Source of the DNA: Symbiodinium natans
Lineage: Eukaryota > Sar > Dinophyceae > Suessiales > Symbiodiniaceae
DNA: 64,000 bases
NCBI GenBank assembly: GCA_905221605.1
Contig: CAJNDS010002144.1
Coordinates: 339,647 to 403,646, forward strand
Direction: 5' to 3'
The notes under the pieces are model-generated. The model saw nothing but the letters and a program-made list of their open reading frames with translations. It was not told where the DNA came from and did no database searches. The translations under genes and the position numbers were made by a program. How positions within the stretch are numbered: the first letter of the stretch is position 1; each line of letters opens with the position of its first letter. This document shows positions 1 through 8,568 of the stretch, piece by piece.

Positions 1-2469
1 AACATCCCACTTGGGTCATTCGCGTTCTCTTCGCCGATCTCGTACTGACATGTCAGTCATGTGGGTAAAGCGCTACTTGCAACAAAACCCTCAAAAAAGT
101 GAAACACCTAAGACGTGTGGACCATCGCCAGACACCCTCCGATGAACAAACCTTGACAGCCAAGCTCCTTAAGCGTTCTTAAGGTAGCGAAAAACGTAAA
201 CAAACGCCCCGACCCCGATTCGAAAACTAAGACATGGGCCCCAACCCGTCTGAAGGCAGCCAAGACACCACCGGGTTCACGAGGGTCTCTGCGCCCTGCG
301 CAAGTTTCGCGTTTTCAGGGACTATAGGGCCTTTAGAGGGGGGGCCTTCAACCCTAAAGGACGGTACACCCTGTACCCGGCAACCTCACGCCCGCCCCAA
401 ATGGAAGTGCCTAGGCTTTAGGGTTAAGGGTTTAGGGTTTATAGAGAAGAAATTGGGGTAAGGAAATTTCCACGTAAAGATCTTGCAGGTATCCAGGATG
501 CTCTCTGCAGGCACACTTGCCGCAGCGTTACCAACTAGCTGGAATGGGTGCTTTGCTCTGCTGCAGGACAGAGAATCCAAAGTTTACGGAAAGGTCGGCT
601 CAGGTCGGCTCTAAGAGCACCAGAGCCGCAAAACCTGCGGAATCCCGAGGGTTCTTTTTGTGGGATCCTTACGTGGGTTTGCGTGTTCCTTCAGCGTTCT
701 CCTGGTTCTTGGCACCCACCTAAAAATCCTATCAAATTTGTCCGCTTGCGTTTTGACTACCACATAAAAGATCCTACGATATTTCCCAAACCCTAAACCC
801 CCAACCCTAAACCCTAAACCCCAAACCCTAAACCCCAAACCTTAAACCCTAAACCCTAAACCCTAAACCCTAAACCCTAAACCCTAAACCCTCCACGTGC
901 ACCTCAGGGCTTCCCAGCTTCTCCGCGAGTTTCTGGGCACTCTCCCGCGCGGTGCCTCAAGCATTGTGTGGAGGGGCAGCTAGGGTTTAGGGTTTAGGGT
1001 TAGGGTTTAGGGTTTAGGGTTTAGGGTTTAGGGTTTAGGGTTTAGGGTTTAGGGTTTAGGGTTTAGGGTTTAGGGTTTAGGGTTTAGGGTTTAGGGTTTA
1101 GGGTTTAGGGTTTAGGGTTTAGGGTCTAGGCTTAGGGTTGAGGGTTTAGCGTTTAGGGTGTAAGGTTTAGGGTTTGGGGTGTAGGGTTCAGGGTTGCGAC
1201 TATTCAGGCCTTTACCCTATGCAACCTTCAAAATTTCCAAAGCAGGGCAGACTTGGAAGCCCCAAGTACGTATACCCTAAACCCTAAATCCTAGAAACCC
1301 CAAACCCTAAACAACTGGAGGTTTTGGGTCATGAAAGGGAGCCTCCTTCCAAGGGTTCAGAGTTTAGGGTTTGGGGTTTACAAAGGTGTGGGGTTTGTGG
1401 GCTTAGGGTTTATGGTTTAGGGTTTAGGGTTTGGGGGGTTGTGGGCTTAGGGTTTATAGGACTTGTACGGTTAGGGTGTAGGGGTTTGGGCTTATGACTT
1501 ATAGGGCTTACATGGTTTAGAGCTGAACAATAAACTAAACCCTAAACCCTAAACCCTCAAGCCTAAACCCTAAACCCGTTTCTTCAGGAGGACCGAAACC
1601 AAAACCCTAAGCACCCCAACCCTCAAAGCCCCCGGCATCCACTGGAAATTGACCGTTGAGCCCAACATGGAATGTATAGGGTTTAGGGTTTAGGGTTTGG
1701 GGTTTGGGGTTTAGGGTTTGGGGTTTAGGGTTTGGGGTTTGGGGTTTAGGGTTTAGGGTTTGGGGTTTCGGGTTAGGGTTTAGGGTTTAGGGTTTAGGGT
1801 TGGTAGCCAAAACGATTAAAGGTTACCTGCTCCTTCCCTAAGATCCCCTAGACCCTAAACCCTAAACCCCAAACCCCAAACCCCAAATCCCAAACCCCAA
1901 ACCCTAAACCCGAAACCCTAAACCCCAAACCCCAAACCCCAAACCCTAAACCCTAAACCCTTAACCCTAAACCCTAAACCTCGAGCTGTGTAAGGAGGAG
2001 TGGAGACCCCAACTGGGGCCCCCAAACATCGAACGCCGGTTCAGCAGTTTAGGGCTGCCCTTTATCCAAATTTATTGGGGTTCAGAGCTTAGGGTTAGGG
2101 GTTTGGGGTTACTTTGGGGTTTAGGGTTTAGGGTATAGGGTTTAGGGTTTAAGAGCAGAATCCCCCCCCCCCCCCCGTCAGATATCTTGAGTCTCCCCGC
2201 GCAGGGCTGAGAGCGTGTCTGAGGAAGTCCTGCTGGGATGCACGCTCAGCTTAGGGCTTCGAATCCCTGCACCTAGACGCGGTTTAGGGTTTAGGGTGTG
2301 GGGGTTTAGGGTTTAGGGCTTGGGGTTTAGGGTTTAGGGTTCAGTTGCAGGTGTGGTTTTACAGGGATCCTTGCTTTTTGTGAATTGGAGTAAAAGAACT
2401 ATTGGGAGTATATATTTTTCATGTTTGGTTCAGAGGGTGGGGGCTCAGGGGCTTGGAGGCGAAGGGGAA
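1..2469. repeat. Left host flank with interspersed telomere-type arrays
   Basis: Non-coding host DNA. Arrays of the heptamer CCCTAAA lie at about 786-892 and 1852-1980, and arrays of TTTAGGG at about 981-1195, 1676-1802 and 2281-2343. Variants TTTGGGG and TTCAGGG are mixed in. The arrays are separated by GC-richer unique spacers and flip orientation several times. A run of C lies at about 2161-2176. Short open frames in 234-838 are not gene-like and run into the repeats, so I call no gene here. The last bases before the viral element contain the target duplication. Confidence 0.85.
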
Positions 2470-2474
2470 CGAAG
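2470..2474. repeat. Target-site duplication, left copy (CGAAG)
   Basis: CGAAG directly precedes the left terminal repeat, and the same five bases directly follow the right terminal repeat at 23530-23534. A short duplication of this kind is what an rve-type integrase leaves, and the element encodes one. Confidence 0.8.
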
Positions 2475-2675
2475 AGCAAGCATAGGCTAACCCCACACCT
2501 CACATCCTATACTCCCCCCTACGCTTTCAACCCATTTCTCAAACCGCCTAACATTTCAACCCTAAAATCCCGCAAAACACAAAGCACCTCCCAACAATCA
2601 ACACAACAATCCCGAAACAAAGCAACCTACCAACCCCAAACAGCAATCCAAAACACAACCCAAAACCCAAAGCAC
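2475..2675 (+). repeat. Left terminal inverted repeat
   Basis: This is an imperfect inverted copy of 23329-23529, about 201 bp in each. The outermost bases AGCAAGCATAGGCTAACCCC match exactly, and later parts differ by scattered substitutions. The repeat is C/A-rich on this strand and purine-poor, unlike the AT-rich interior. An open frame of 93 codons at 2421-2702 crosses the repeat and is not credible as a gene. Just inside, at about 2720-2735, the motif GAGGTGTGGGG recurs in the opposite orientation to the copy in the repeat itself. Confidence 0.9.
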
Positions 2676-2799
2676 CTAAACAAACCCTGCCCTCAACCAT
2701 AAAATAACCCATATCCTAATATGAGGTGTGGGGTAAGACCCTAATAGAAGAATCCCCAAAAGCCCATAACCCTGAACTGGGAACGACCTTTACTTAGAA

Positions 2800-2833
2800 T
2801 AATATATTAACAAAATTAATTGTTAGTATATTA
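2800..2833. terminator. 3'-end hairpin of the 287-aa gene
   Basis: A 14-bp inverted repeat with one mismatch (TAATATATTAACAA against TTGTTAGTATATTA) surrounds a 6-nt loop. It ends on the stop codon of the minus-strand gene that follows. Position and form match the other gene-end hairpins of this element. Confidence 0.6.
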
Positions 2834-3694
2834 TGTTAAGAAGTCATCAATATTATTGAGATAGTCTGTGTCATTTCTTATTGGTGTTCGTTTTTTGTAT
2901 TCTACTGAGGATAAATAAGGATATCTGGCATCCATAAATCTTTCAAATGAATAATCATCTTCAAAATGTGCTTCCGCTATTCGTTTATTAATCCATACAT
3001 TGGTTTCATTTGAATACAATTTGTATTTTAATTTGCCTAATGCTTCATTGTTGTATATGTAATTCATAATCCAAAAAATTACAGTTTCAACTTTATTCAT
3101 TTCTCTTCCAAGATGATTAACAAATTTAATCTTTGTATTATTCTTTTTATCTACAGTTTTGTCATATTCATAAATTATCCTGTTTCGTTGTTTGCTGTAA
3201 AATCTTTTAGTTTTTTCATCAAATTTAAACGAAGTATCGTATAATGCTTTAATCTCATTGTAGAATTCATTATTATAAAATTTGTCTTCGTCTTTCAATA
3301 ACTTTTTCAACGCTCGTAATGTCTTCTCATATGTAGGAAATGGATTTAATTTAACATAGAAATATATTTTAGTGTTTAATTTGGTTGGTTCATATTCTTC
3401 TATATTGTGTTTATTTTCAATTGCTTCAATCACATTTTCAAAGTGTTTCATGCTACAATCATAAACATTCTCCTTAAACTCTTTTAATGTTTTACACACA
3501 TCGCATTCTTTATAGTTATATTTGCAAATATTTTTAACAATATAATCAGGTATATTTAATTTATACAAACTTATATTCTGTTGATTAAACTTACACTTTT
3601 TACACATACTCACCTTATCTTTAATAACGGTTTTCATTTCAATTACATATAAGAACTTGTTAATTATTTCCTCCTGTTCCTCATAACTAAACAT
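2831..3694 (-). CDS. Hypothetical protein with N-terminal zinc-binding cysteines (287 aa)
   Basis: I do not recognise the family. The protein is rich in K, N, Y and E. The N-terminal third holds a C-x2-C pair (CKKCKF, about residues 31-36) and a second cluster near residue 57-67 (CKYNYKECDVC) that could bind a zinc ion. The rest is predicted to be mainly helical and charged, with no signal peptide or membrane segment. It is the outermost gene on the left, transcribed toward the terminal repeat, and its stop codon lies inside a hairpin. AT-rich codon use matches the other viral genes. A DNA-binding or regulatory role is possible but is only a guess from the cysteines. Confidence 0.75.
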   Translation of the reverse strand: MFSYEEQEEIINKFLYVIEMKTVIKDKVSMCKKCKFNQQNISLYKLNIPDYIVKNICKYNYKECDVCKTLKEFKENVYDCSMKHFENVIEAIENKHNIEEYEPTKLNTKIYFYVKLNPFPTYEKTLRALKKLLKDEDKFYNNEFYNEIKALYDTSFKFDEKTKRFYSKQRNRIIYEYDKTVDKKNNTKIKFVNHLGREMNKVETVIFWIMNYIYNNEALGKLKYKLYSNETNVWINKRIAEAHFEDDYSFERFMDARYPYLSSVEYKKRTPIRNDTDYLNNIDDFLT

Positions 3695-3753
3695 ATTATA
3701 TAATTATTATACGTAATATTTCTTTAAATGGTTTTTGTAAAATACAGAATAAT

Positions 3754-4026
3754 TTAATATGCTCTCTCTTGGTTGTCAAACTTAATCTCATAATATTCTA
3801 ATGTCTCTTTCTTTGGAAACTTAATGTCCTTGTTATTCAGTTTATTAACATAAACATTTCTCTTATTCTTATAAACATCACTATCTTTATCTATTGGTTT
3901 TTTAATTTGTTTAGGTTTCTCTTCATTAAGTTTATTAACTGCCTTTTCAATTAGTTCTAACTTATCTAATAGCTTTTGAAAGCGCGTTGCCTTTGTTTCT
4001 TTAACCTCATCATCCAAATCACTCAT
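3754..4026 (-). CDS. Small charged coiled-coil protein, unknown function (90 aa)
   Basis: Starts at an ATG and is followed on the same strand by the 287-aa gene. Residues about 13-40 form a charged heptad-like helix (KLLDKLELIEKAVNKL). A lysine-rich middle and an aromatic C-terminus follow. There are no cysteines and no membrane segment. Composition and spacing fit a true small viral gene, but no function can be assigned. A 10-bp inverted repeat (AAAAGTTTTA/TAAAACTTTT) lies in its upstream region near 4038-4060. Confidence 0.6.
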   Translation of the reverse strand: MSDLDDEVKETKATRFQKLLDKLELIEKAVNKLNEEKPKQIKKPIDKDSDVYKNKRNVYVNKLNNKDIKFPKKETLEYYEIKFDNQERAY

Positions 4027-4106
4027 CTTACTATATAAAAGTTTTAGATTAAAACTTTTTTTAAAAGTTTTAGTCTAAAAAGTGCGTTTAAATATGCAGT
4101 TAAAGA

Positions 4107-4325
4107 CTACATTTTAACATATGCCATTTTGTATTTATTCATGCTGTCTAAACATCTCCTACATATTTTGTTGTATTCTTTGTTTTTCTTATAACTCTTG
4201 AACATTTCTATATTTTTACATATCTTACAATTCGGGCAGTATCTTATATTATTTATTCCATAATGGCAATCATTATCATCAGTATCAAAGAATGACACCA
4301 CAATTTTATCAACATAAATACACAT
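4107..4325 (-). CDS. Small zinc-ribbon protein (72 aa)
   Basis: Residues about 29-60 carry a C-x2-C...C-x2-C pattern (YCPNCKICKN ... KICRRC). An F-x-S-Y-K-K-N-K segment lies between the pairs. This layout is common in phage and large-virus zinc ribbons, including the N-terminal part of endonuclease VII-like proteins. The HNH-type catalytic region is absent, so it is a stand-alone ribbon or a reduced form. The start ATG lies just inside a perfect 11-bp inverted repeat (4330-4354). The role is unknown, and DNA or protein binding is an inference. Confidence 0.65.
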   Translation of the reverse strand: MCIYVDKIVVSFFDTDDNDCHYGINNIRYCPNCKICKNIEMFKSYKKNKEYNKICRRCLDSMNKYKMAYVKM

Positions 4326-4329
4326 TTTA

Positions 4330-4354
4330 CTTATAATCTAACATAGATTATAAG
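4330..4354. promoter_or_regulatory. Perfect 11-bp inverted repeat in the leader of the zinc-ribbon gene
   Basis: CTTATAATCTA and TAGATTATAAG are separated by three bases. The repeat sits a few bases upstream of the 72-aa gene's ATG. It could be a palindromic transcription-factor site or an RNA hairpin. Which of these it is cannot be told from sequence. Confidence 0.5.
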
Positions 4355-4400
4355 CAAAAAGCACGCTTCCAAACTAATTACACACTTGCTTATGAAGTGC

Positions 4401-4482
4401 TATTGAATGTGTCGCAATACTGTCGCGAATGCTTCGCGAGGACTTCTGTCCGAAGCGTCCCCTTTCTTGCGTTCATTCAATA
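4401..4482. ncRNA. Structured GC-richer intergenic element (candidate RNA or DNA signal)
   Basis: The largest gene-free gap inside the AT-rich coding part (4326-4586) has a distinctly GC-richer block. A perfect 9-bp outer pair TATTGAATG (4401-4409) / CATTCAATA (4474-4482) encloses it. Inside is a strong hairpin, GCTTC plus GGAC pairing with GTCC plus GAAGC around loop TTCT (4431-4456). A competing hairpin CGCGAA-TGC-TTCGCG lies at 4424-4438. It is not a recognisable tRNA. It could be a small RNA, an origin or a packaging signal. Confidence 0.45.
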
Positions 4483-4586
4483 AATGCTTGGGACGGCACT
4501 GATTTTTTCCGGACGGGGGTGATTGTTCCTGTTTTATCAAAAGGCTATACACTGTCAATATATGTTATAAAATAAGTTCTTAAATA

Positions 4587-4964
4587 CTAATCCATAATAT
4601 TTAAGTTATTTTTTAACTTATTAACATCTTTATCAATCCTTTCAACATCTTCTTCAATTTTGTCAAGGCGCTGTTCGCATTCTTCGGGCGTTATTAACCT
4701 ATTTTCACTCCATCCTGTGCTACAAAGTTCAACTCCTCCCATTTGTGGCGTGGCATCTGTTTTAAATATTCCATCGTCAGGCGACACATTCCTACCTTTA
4801 CCAAACTTAATACTACTCCTATCTTCAACAACATTAACAACTACTTTGTTATTTTCAGTAGTTGTTATACTTTCTTTATGATATGTATTTCTTTTACACC
4901 TACAAAATAAACAGTTAATACCATCTTTATTTACTTGTATCCCTCCATCTTTTGTTTCACTCAT
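4587..4964 (-). CDS. Hypothetical protein with C-terminal coiled coil (125 aa)
   Basis: Starts at an ATG. Residues about 18-24 hold a compact cysteine group (CLFCRCKR). The middle is glycine- and polar-rich. The last 35 residues form a heptad-rich helix (CEQRLDKIEEDVERIDKDV...), suggesting oligomerisation. It lies in the left minus-strand group of small genes. I recognise no family. The coil is directly visible and the function is unknown. Confidence 0.65.
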   Translation of the reverse strand: MSETKDGGIQVNKDGINCLFCRCKRNTYHKESITTTENNKVVVNVVEDRSSIKFGKGRNVSPDDGIFKTDATPQMGGVELCSTGWSENRLITPEECEQRLDKIEEDVERIDKDVNKLKNNLNIMD

Positions 4965-4973
4965 TTATCTTAA

Positions 4974-5117
4974 TTAGATTTTTTTAACATTTTTTAAATA
5001 ATAGCAAACTGCTTTCAAGAACTCTAACAAACTATTACAACACAATCTATATCTCGGGGTCTTTATTACTTCATCTAATTTCTCTATCTCATTTAGAACT
5101 TCAATGTATTTATCCAT
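4974..5117 (-). CDS. Very small protein, unknown (47 aa)
   Basis: This short frame runs from an ATG at 5115-5117 to a TAA at 4974-4976, and it fills the gap between the 125-aa gene and the ATPase. It begins MDKYIEVLNEIEKLDEVI, an acidic helix. A cysteine/leucine stretch and a lysine-rich tail follow. It shares the AT-rich codon use of the element and is divergent from the ATPase gene across a 39-bp gap. The case rests on fit with neighbours and intact codons, so it is tentative. Confidence 0.5.
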   Translation of the reverse strand: MDKYIEVLNEIEKLDEVIKTPRYRLCCNSLLEFLKAVCYYLKNVKKI

Positions 5118-5156
5118 ATATTAATAACGATATAATTTTTCTATGTGTTAATAATA
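5118..5156. promoter_or_regulatory. Compact divergent promoter region
   Basis: Only 39 bp of A/T-rich DNA separates the minus-strand 47-aa start from the ATPase ATG at 5157. Any promoter elements for both directions must lie here or inside the genes. It contains TTAATAACGATATAATTTTT-like sequence but no motif I can name. Confidence 0.4.
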
Positions 5157-5951
5157 ATGTCAGATATTCCCATTGTAAAACCCATTAATGTTAAAGAATA
5201 CGATTTTAAACAATCTAAATACGAAGTAGCACCTAAACTACCTTTTAGTCAAATAATAATTGGTCCTTCAGGAAGTGGTAAAGGTATATTATTACAATCA
5301 ATGATATTGGATATTTATAGAGGTGTCTTTGAAAGAATATATATTTGGTCTCCTTCAATATCAGTTGATAGTAATTGGACACCGGTTAAAAAATACATTC
5401 AGGACGAGTTAAAGGTTGATTTAGAAAAGGAAAAGTGCTTATTTGATGAATATATACCAGAAGAATTAGACAAGGTGATAAAAAGACAGCATAAGGTAAT
5501 AGAATACCAGAAGAAGAACGACCACAAAAAATTATTCTCAATCCTTATTATAGTGGATGACTTCGCTGACAGTAAGGCTTTTTCAAGAAACTCGCCTTTG
5601 TTAAATCAGTTGTATGTTCGCGGAAGACACAACGCAATAAATATTATAACAGCAACGCAAAAATTTAACGCTTTATCACCAATTATTCGCGTTAATAGTC
5701 GTCAGTTATTCTTTTTCAGGTTAAGAAACTACAAAGAAATAGAGACAATGGTTGAAGAGTTAAGCGCGGTATTGATTAAAAAGTCGTCCGTGGCAGACAC
5801 TAAAAACTTAGCAGAAGCAAAGAAATTAATGTTAGAAGTGTATAACATAGCAACCGAAGAACCGTATAGTTTTTTGTTTATTAATTTAATGAAAGGAGAT
5901 GTAAATGATATGTTTTACAAAAGATTTGATGCTAAATTGGTAATTGATTGA
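5157..5951 (+). CDS. DNA-packaging ATPase, FtsK/HerA (A32-like) family
   Basis: Predicted to power packaging of the viral genome into the capsid. Counting from the ATG at 5157, a Walker A loop GPSGSGKG occupies residues 36-43 with Lys42. A Walker B strand ILIIVDDFAD ends in Asp134-Asp135. A following segment, YVRGRHNAINIITATQKF, has the conserved T-Q sensor-like motif of virophage and poxvirus A32-type ATPases. The length of 264 aa is typical of the family. The frame is open a few codons upstream, but only from a GTG, so the ATG is preferred. Downstream it converges on the 69-aa gene, with an AT-rich hairpin between them. This is one of the core morphogenesis genes that define the group. Confidence 0.93.
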   Translation: MSDIPIVKPINVKEYDFKQSKYEVAPKLPFSQIIIGPSGSGKGILLQSMILDIYRGVFERIYIWSPSISVDSNWTPVKKYIQDELKVDLEKEKCLFDEYIPEELDKVIKRQHKVIEYQKKNDHKKLFSILIIVDDFADSKAFSRNSPLLNQLYVRGRHNAINIITATQKFNALSPIIRVNSRQLFFFRLRNYKEIETMVEELSAVLIKKSSVADTKNLAEAKKLMLEVYNIATEEPYSFLFINLMKGDVNDMFYKRFDAKLVID

Positions 5952-5985
5952 TAATATCATATAATCATAATATTATTAAATCAAT
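5943..5985. terminator. Hairpin between convergent genes (ATPase and 69-aa protein)
   Basis: ATTGAT...ATAATAT pairs with ATATTAT...ATCAAT around an AT-rich loop. The stem is interrupted by short bulges. It covers the stop codons of both converging genes, a good position for a shared 3'-end signal. Confidence 0.5.
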
Positions 5986-6185
5986 GAATAACTACACAAG
6001 TTTATAGCAGGTAATTTATAATATATTTTATCGCTCTTTGTCTCTTCTAATTTTTCAACTCTTTCAATAACATCTTTTAAAGTATTAAATAATAATATAT
6101 CCGTTTTAGTTTTTTCATCAATATCTAATTCTTTTATTTGCTTCATATTTTCAGTAGCGGTAGTTTTAGATGTTTTACTTCCCAT
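5976..6185 (-). CDS. Small coiled-coil protein with possible N-myristoylation signal (69 aa)
   Basis: Begins MGSKTSKTT, which fits the general G-x-x-x-S/T pattern for N-terminal myristoylation: Gly2, with Ser at the fifth position after Met. Residues about 14-50 are a charged helical segment ending in DVIERVEKLEE. The gene follows the fibre gene on the same strand with only a few bases between, and its ATG sits in a short A/T-rich leader. A membrane-associated virion or host-interface role would be consistent, but this is inference from the first residues only. Confidence 0.6.
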   Translation of the reverse strand: MGSKTSKTTATENMKQIKELDIDEKTKTDILLFNTLKDVIERVEKLEETKSDKIYYKLPAINLCSYSLI

Positions 6186-6192
6186 ATATATT

Positions 6193-8526
6193 TTATTGAG
6201 ATTTATTTTTCAACTTCGTTATTTCGGCTTTCATCGTTGCCATTTCTTTTTTCATTGTTTTTACTAAATCTTTTAATTCTTCGTGTTCTTTAATTAGTTC
6301 TTGCACTGCTCCGTGTGTGATTACTGCTGTTTTACAATAATCTAATCTTTTATGTCCTTTATTATCTGTTGTTATAATCCCTTCCCATTCTCGTGGTATT
6401 GCACTCTCAACATCCTGCGCTATATATCCAATACGATTAACTTTATTTTTCTCTTCGTTCAAATGTGTAAAATTAAATGTTTTCGGTTTTACATATTTAA
6501 CTATTTCATAACATTTTTTACTACTGATTTCTTTAATATTTTCTTTCAATGTAAAATCGGACGAATAAGCAAAAGTCCCGTCAATATAAACACCTCCTGC
6601 TGTAATTTCCAATACTTCATTTCCTGCTGTTGTATCGCCAAAATAAAAGAACATCTCACCTGCACTATCTGTATTACAAAACTGTATTTGTTCGTATGTT
6701 GCTATTATTGTTTCCTGTGTTATTTCTAAATTACTATTCATTTTAACTTTACCATCAGTTAATTGTATTTCCGGTGTGCTACTTTCCAATCCTATTGTTA
6801 AATTCATTTCTCCCGCCGTGTCTCCATTTCTGATGTATAACTTATATTGAGTGTCTAAAACTTCTCTAAACTCTGATGAATTTTGAAATTTCATTTTTCC
6901 CCAAGTTATTAAATCTGCTTCCGCTGTTAAATTACCAATACTATTAAAAGTCTGATTATTAACGACCGCTCTGTTTATGGTAATTCCGTTAGTGTCGTTC
7001 AATTGTAAAGCAATAGTTCCTGTTGTCGGGTCGGTTGTTCTATTTGATTGCAATGAAAAATTAATTTCTTCCGTTGATATTACATTTAATGAACTATTCG
7101 CGTCTGCTCGTTGAAATATTCTACCTGAATTATTTACATAAATATCGCTATTAAATGTTGATATATTTTGAAATGATGAAGTGCCACCAAAATTAGCATT
7201 CCCACCGCTTACATTTAGTTTATTTGCGCCTTGAATTGCTCCGATGCCTAAACTTAGACAATAGACACCATTACCATTTGCAGTGTTTAATAAAAGTAAT
7301 GAAGAACTGTCATTGCTTGTGTTATATGCATTAATATTAAATGAGTTAAATTTTATATATCCTTGTGCGTTTTTTACTGTAAAAACATTACTCGCATCCG
7401 TTGTATTTTTATAAATTGTAAGACCCGATGTATTAGAAATATTAAAATTTTCACCATCAAAATTTAAATCATTTGTTAAGTCTAAATTACCATCCACTTT
7501 TAAATTCTGTCTAACAATAGCACTATCAACAACATCTAATGTATAACCTCCCGTTAATGTATTTGCTCCTGTATCTACTAATAACGAATGTGTTTTAACA
7601 TACTGGTCAGCATTATTATTTAAATTTAAAATCCTACCTGTATCACCAACTGAATTATAACAATCAATACTGTCATTGTTAAAAGTAATATAATTATCAG
7701 TATTTCTAACTGTAAATGATAAATTAGCATCTGCTGTATTTTCTACAACCAACCCACCTGTTGGTGTTTCTATTTTTCCTGACATTTTATAACCTGCATT
7801 ATTATTAGTTAAATCAAGTTGCTTAATAGCATCGTCTGATGTATTATTACAAAATATCTTATCGCCTTGTAAAGTTATATAACTCGTTGCGTTCTTAAAC
7901 TCTGCTAAAACTTTATCACCTCCCCCTGTTTGATTACTAAATAATAAACCTGCTACGGGACTTATATTTATAGTTGAATTATTTAACGTTAATCCACTAT
8001 GAATAACGGTGGGAGCGGAACAATCAATAATTGGAAATGCTGAAAATCTATCGGTAAAATCTGACTTGGGAACTCGTAAATCCAATAAATTATCTATTTC
8101 TGTATCACTGTAACCACCGCCAGCACCTACTAATCCATCTACTTCTGTCTTATTATAATAATTTGTTCCTAATTGGGTGTTAGTTTGGTAGTTAGTTGAT
8201 AAATTTGTGTCTATTTGAGTTTGTGTGTAATAATTAGTAAAGGTCGTGTCTATTTCTACTTTATTGTAAAAATTCGTTGATAGTTGTAAATTAGTTTGAT
8301 AAGTAGTATTTAATACATGTGTTAAAGAACTAATGTTTTGAAAGTTTTGTAGTTGCTTCGTATTTAAAACATCAATAGCATCGGTGTTTGCTTGTATGTT
8401 TGAAGAGTTCGCGGTGTTGATGTCTCCTAGTTCTGTTTTTGTTGCGTATAAGTCGCTTAAATCTGTTCCACTTACAACAATATTATCTGCTGTTAATGTA
8501 TTCGTATTATTAAGTGTCAAAGGCAT
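6193..8526 (-). CDS. Fibre/spike protein with C-terminal S74 intramolecular chaperone
   Basis: A 777-aa protein likely to form a trimeric receptor-binding or surface fibre. The N-terminal 150 residues contain repeated Y-x-K/T-x-x-x-D/T units (YYNKTEVD, NYQTNTQL), a pattern typical of coiled or beta-stranded phage and algal-virus fibres. A long N/T/S-rich beta-type shaft follows. The last 123 residues are a peptidase S74 domain. It begins SSDFTLKENI (Ser655/656, Asp657, Lys661) and includes GYIAQDVESAIP and a terminal coiled coil. Known S74 domains fold the trimer and then cut themselves off at the S-D site. No transmembrane segment is seen. It sits among virion genes beside the MCP. The ATG at 8526 follows a short AT-rich leader. 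Confidence 0.88.
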   Translation of the reverse strand: MPLTLNNTNTLTADNIVVSGTDLSDLYATKTELGDINTANSSNIQANTDAIDVLNTKQLQNFQNISSLTHVLNTTYQTNLQLSTNFYNKVEIDTTFTNYYTQTQIDTNLSTNYQTNTQLGTNYYNKTEVDGLVGAGGGYSDTEIDNLLDLRVPKSDFTDRFSAFPIIDCSAPTVIHSGLTLNNSTINISPVAGLLFSNQTGGGDKVLAEFKNATSYITLQGDKIFCNNTSDDAIKQLDLTNNNAGYKMSGKIETPTGGLVVENTADANLSFTVRNTDNYITFNNDSIDCYNSVGDTGRILNLNNNADQYVKTHSLLVDTGANTLTGGYTLDVVDSAIVRQNLKVDGNLDLTNDLNFDGENFNISNTSGLTIYKNTTDASNVFTVKNAQGYIKFNSFNINAYNTSNDSSSLLLLNTANGNGVYCLSLGIGAIQGANKLNVSGGNANFGGTSSFQNISTFNSDIYVNNSGRIFQRADANSSLNVISTEEINFSLQSNRTTDPTTGTIALQLNDTNGITINRAVVNNQTFNSIGNLTAEADLITWGKMKFQNSSEFREVLDTQYKLYIRNGDTAGEMNLTIGLESSTPEIQLTDGKVKMNSNLEITQETIIATYEQIQFCNTDSAGEMFFYFGDTTAGNEVLEITAGGVYIDGTFAYSSDFTLKENIKEISSKKCYEIVKYVKPKTFNFTHLNEEKNKVNRIGYIAQDVESAIPREWEGIITTDNKGHKRLDYCKTAVITHGAVQELIKEHEELKDLVKTMKKEMATMKAEITKLKNKSQ

Positions 8527-8530
8527 TAGT

Positions 8531-8568
8531 TAATATTAATAAAATAGATAATTATTTTATTAATATTA
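8531..8568. terminator. Perfect 16-bp hairpin at the end of the GIY-YIG gene
   Basis: TAATATTAATAAAATA (8531-8546) and its exact complement (8553-8568) enclose a 6-nt loop, GATAAT. The right arm ends immediately before the stop codon of the minus-strand GIY-YIG gene at 8569. The fibre gene starts just beyond the left arm, so it also marks the gene boundary. Confidence 0.7.

Noticed and set aside
170-200. TTCTTAAGGTAGCGAAA resembles a universal large-subunit rRNA segment.
   Set aside because: Only about 16 bases match. The flanks do not continue the rRNA, and no other rRNA segment is nearby, so it is most likely chance.
2421-2702. 93-codon frame across the left end.
   Set aside because: It crosses from host DNA into the terminal repeat and has Pro/Thr/Gln low complexity, so it cannot be a conserved gene of either.
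6352-6729. 125-codon plus-strand frame inside the fibre gene.
   Set aside because: Antisense shadow of the fibre gene, with a Cys/Phe-rich composition typical of reverse AT-rich coding.
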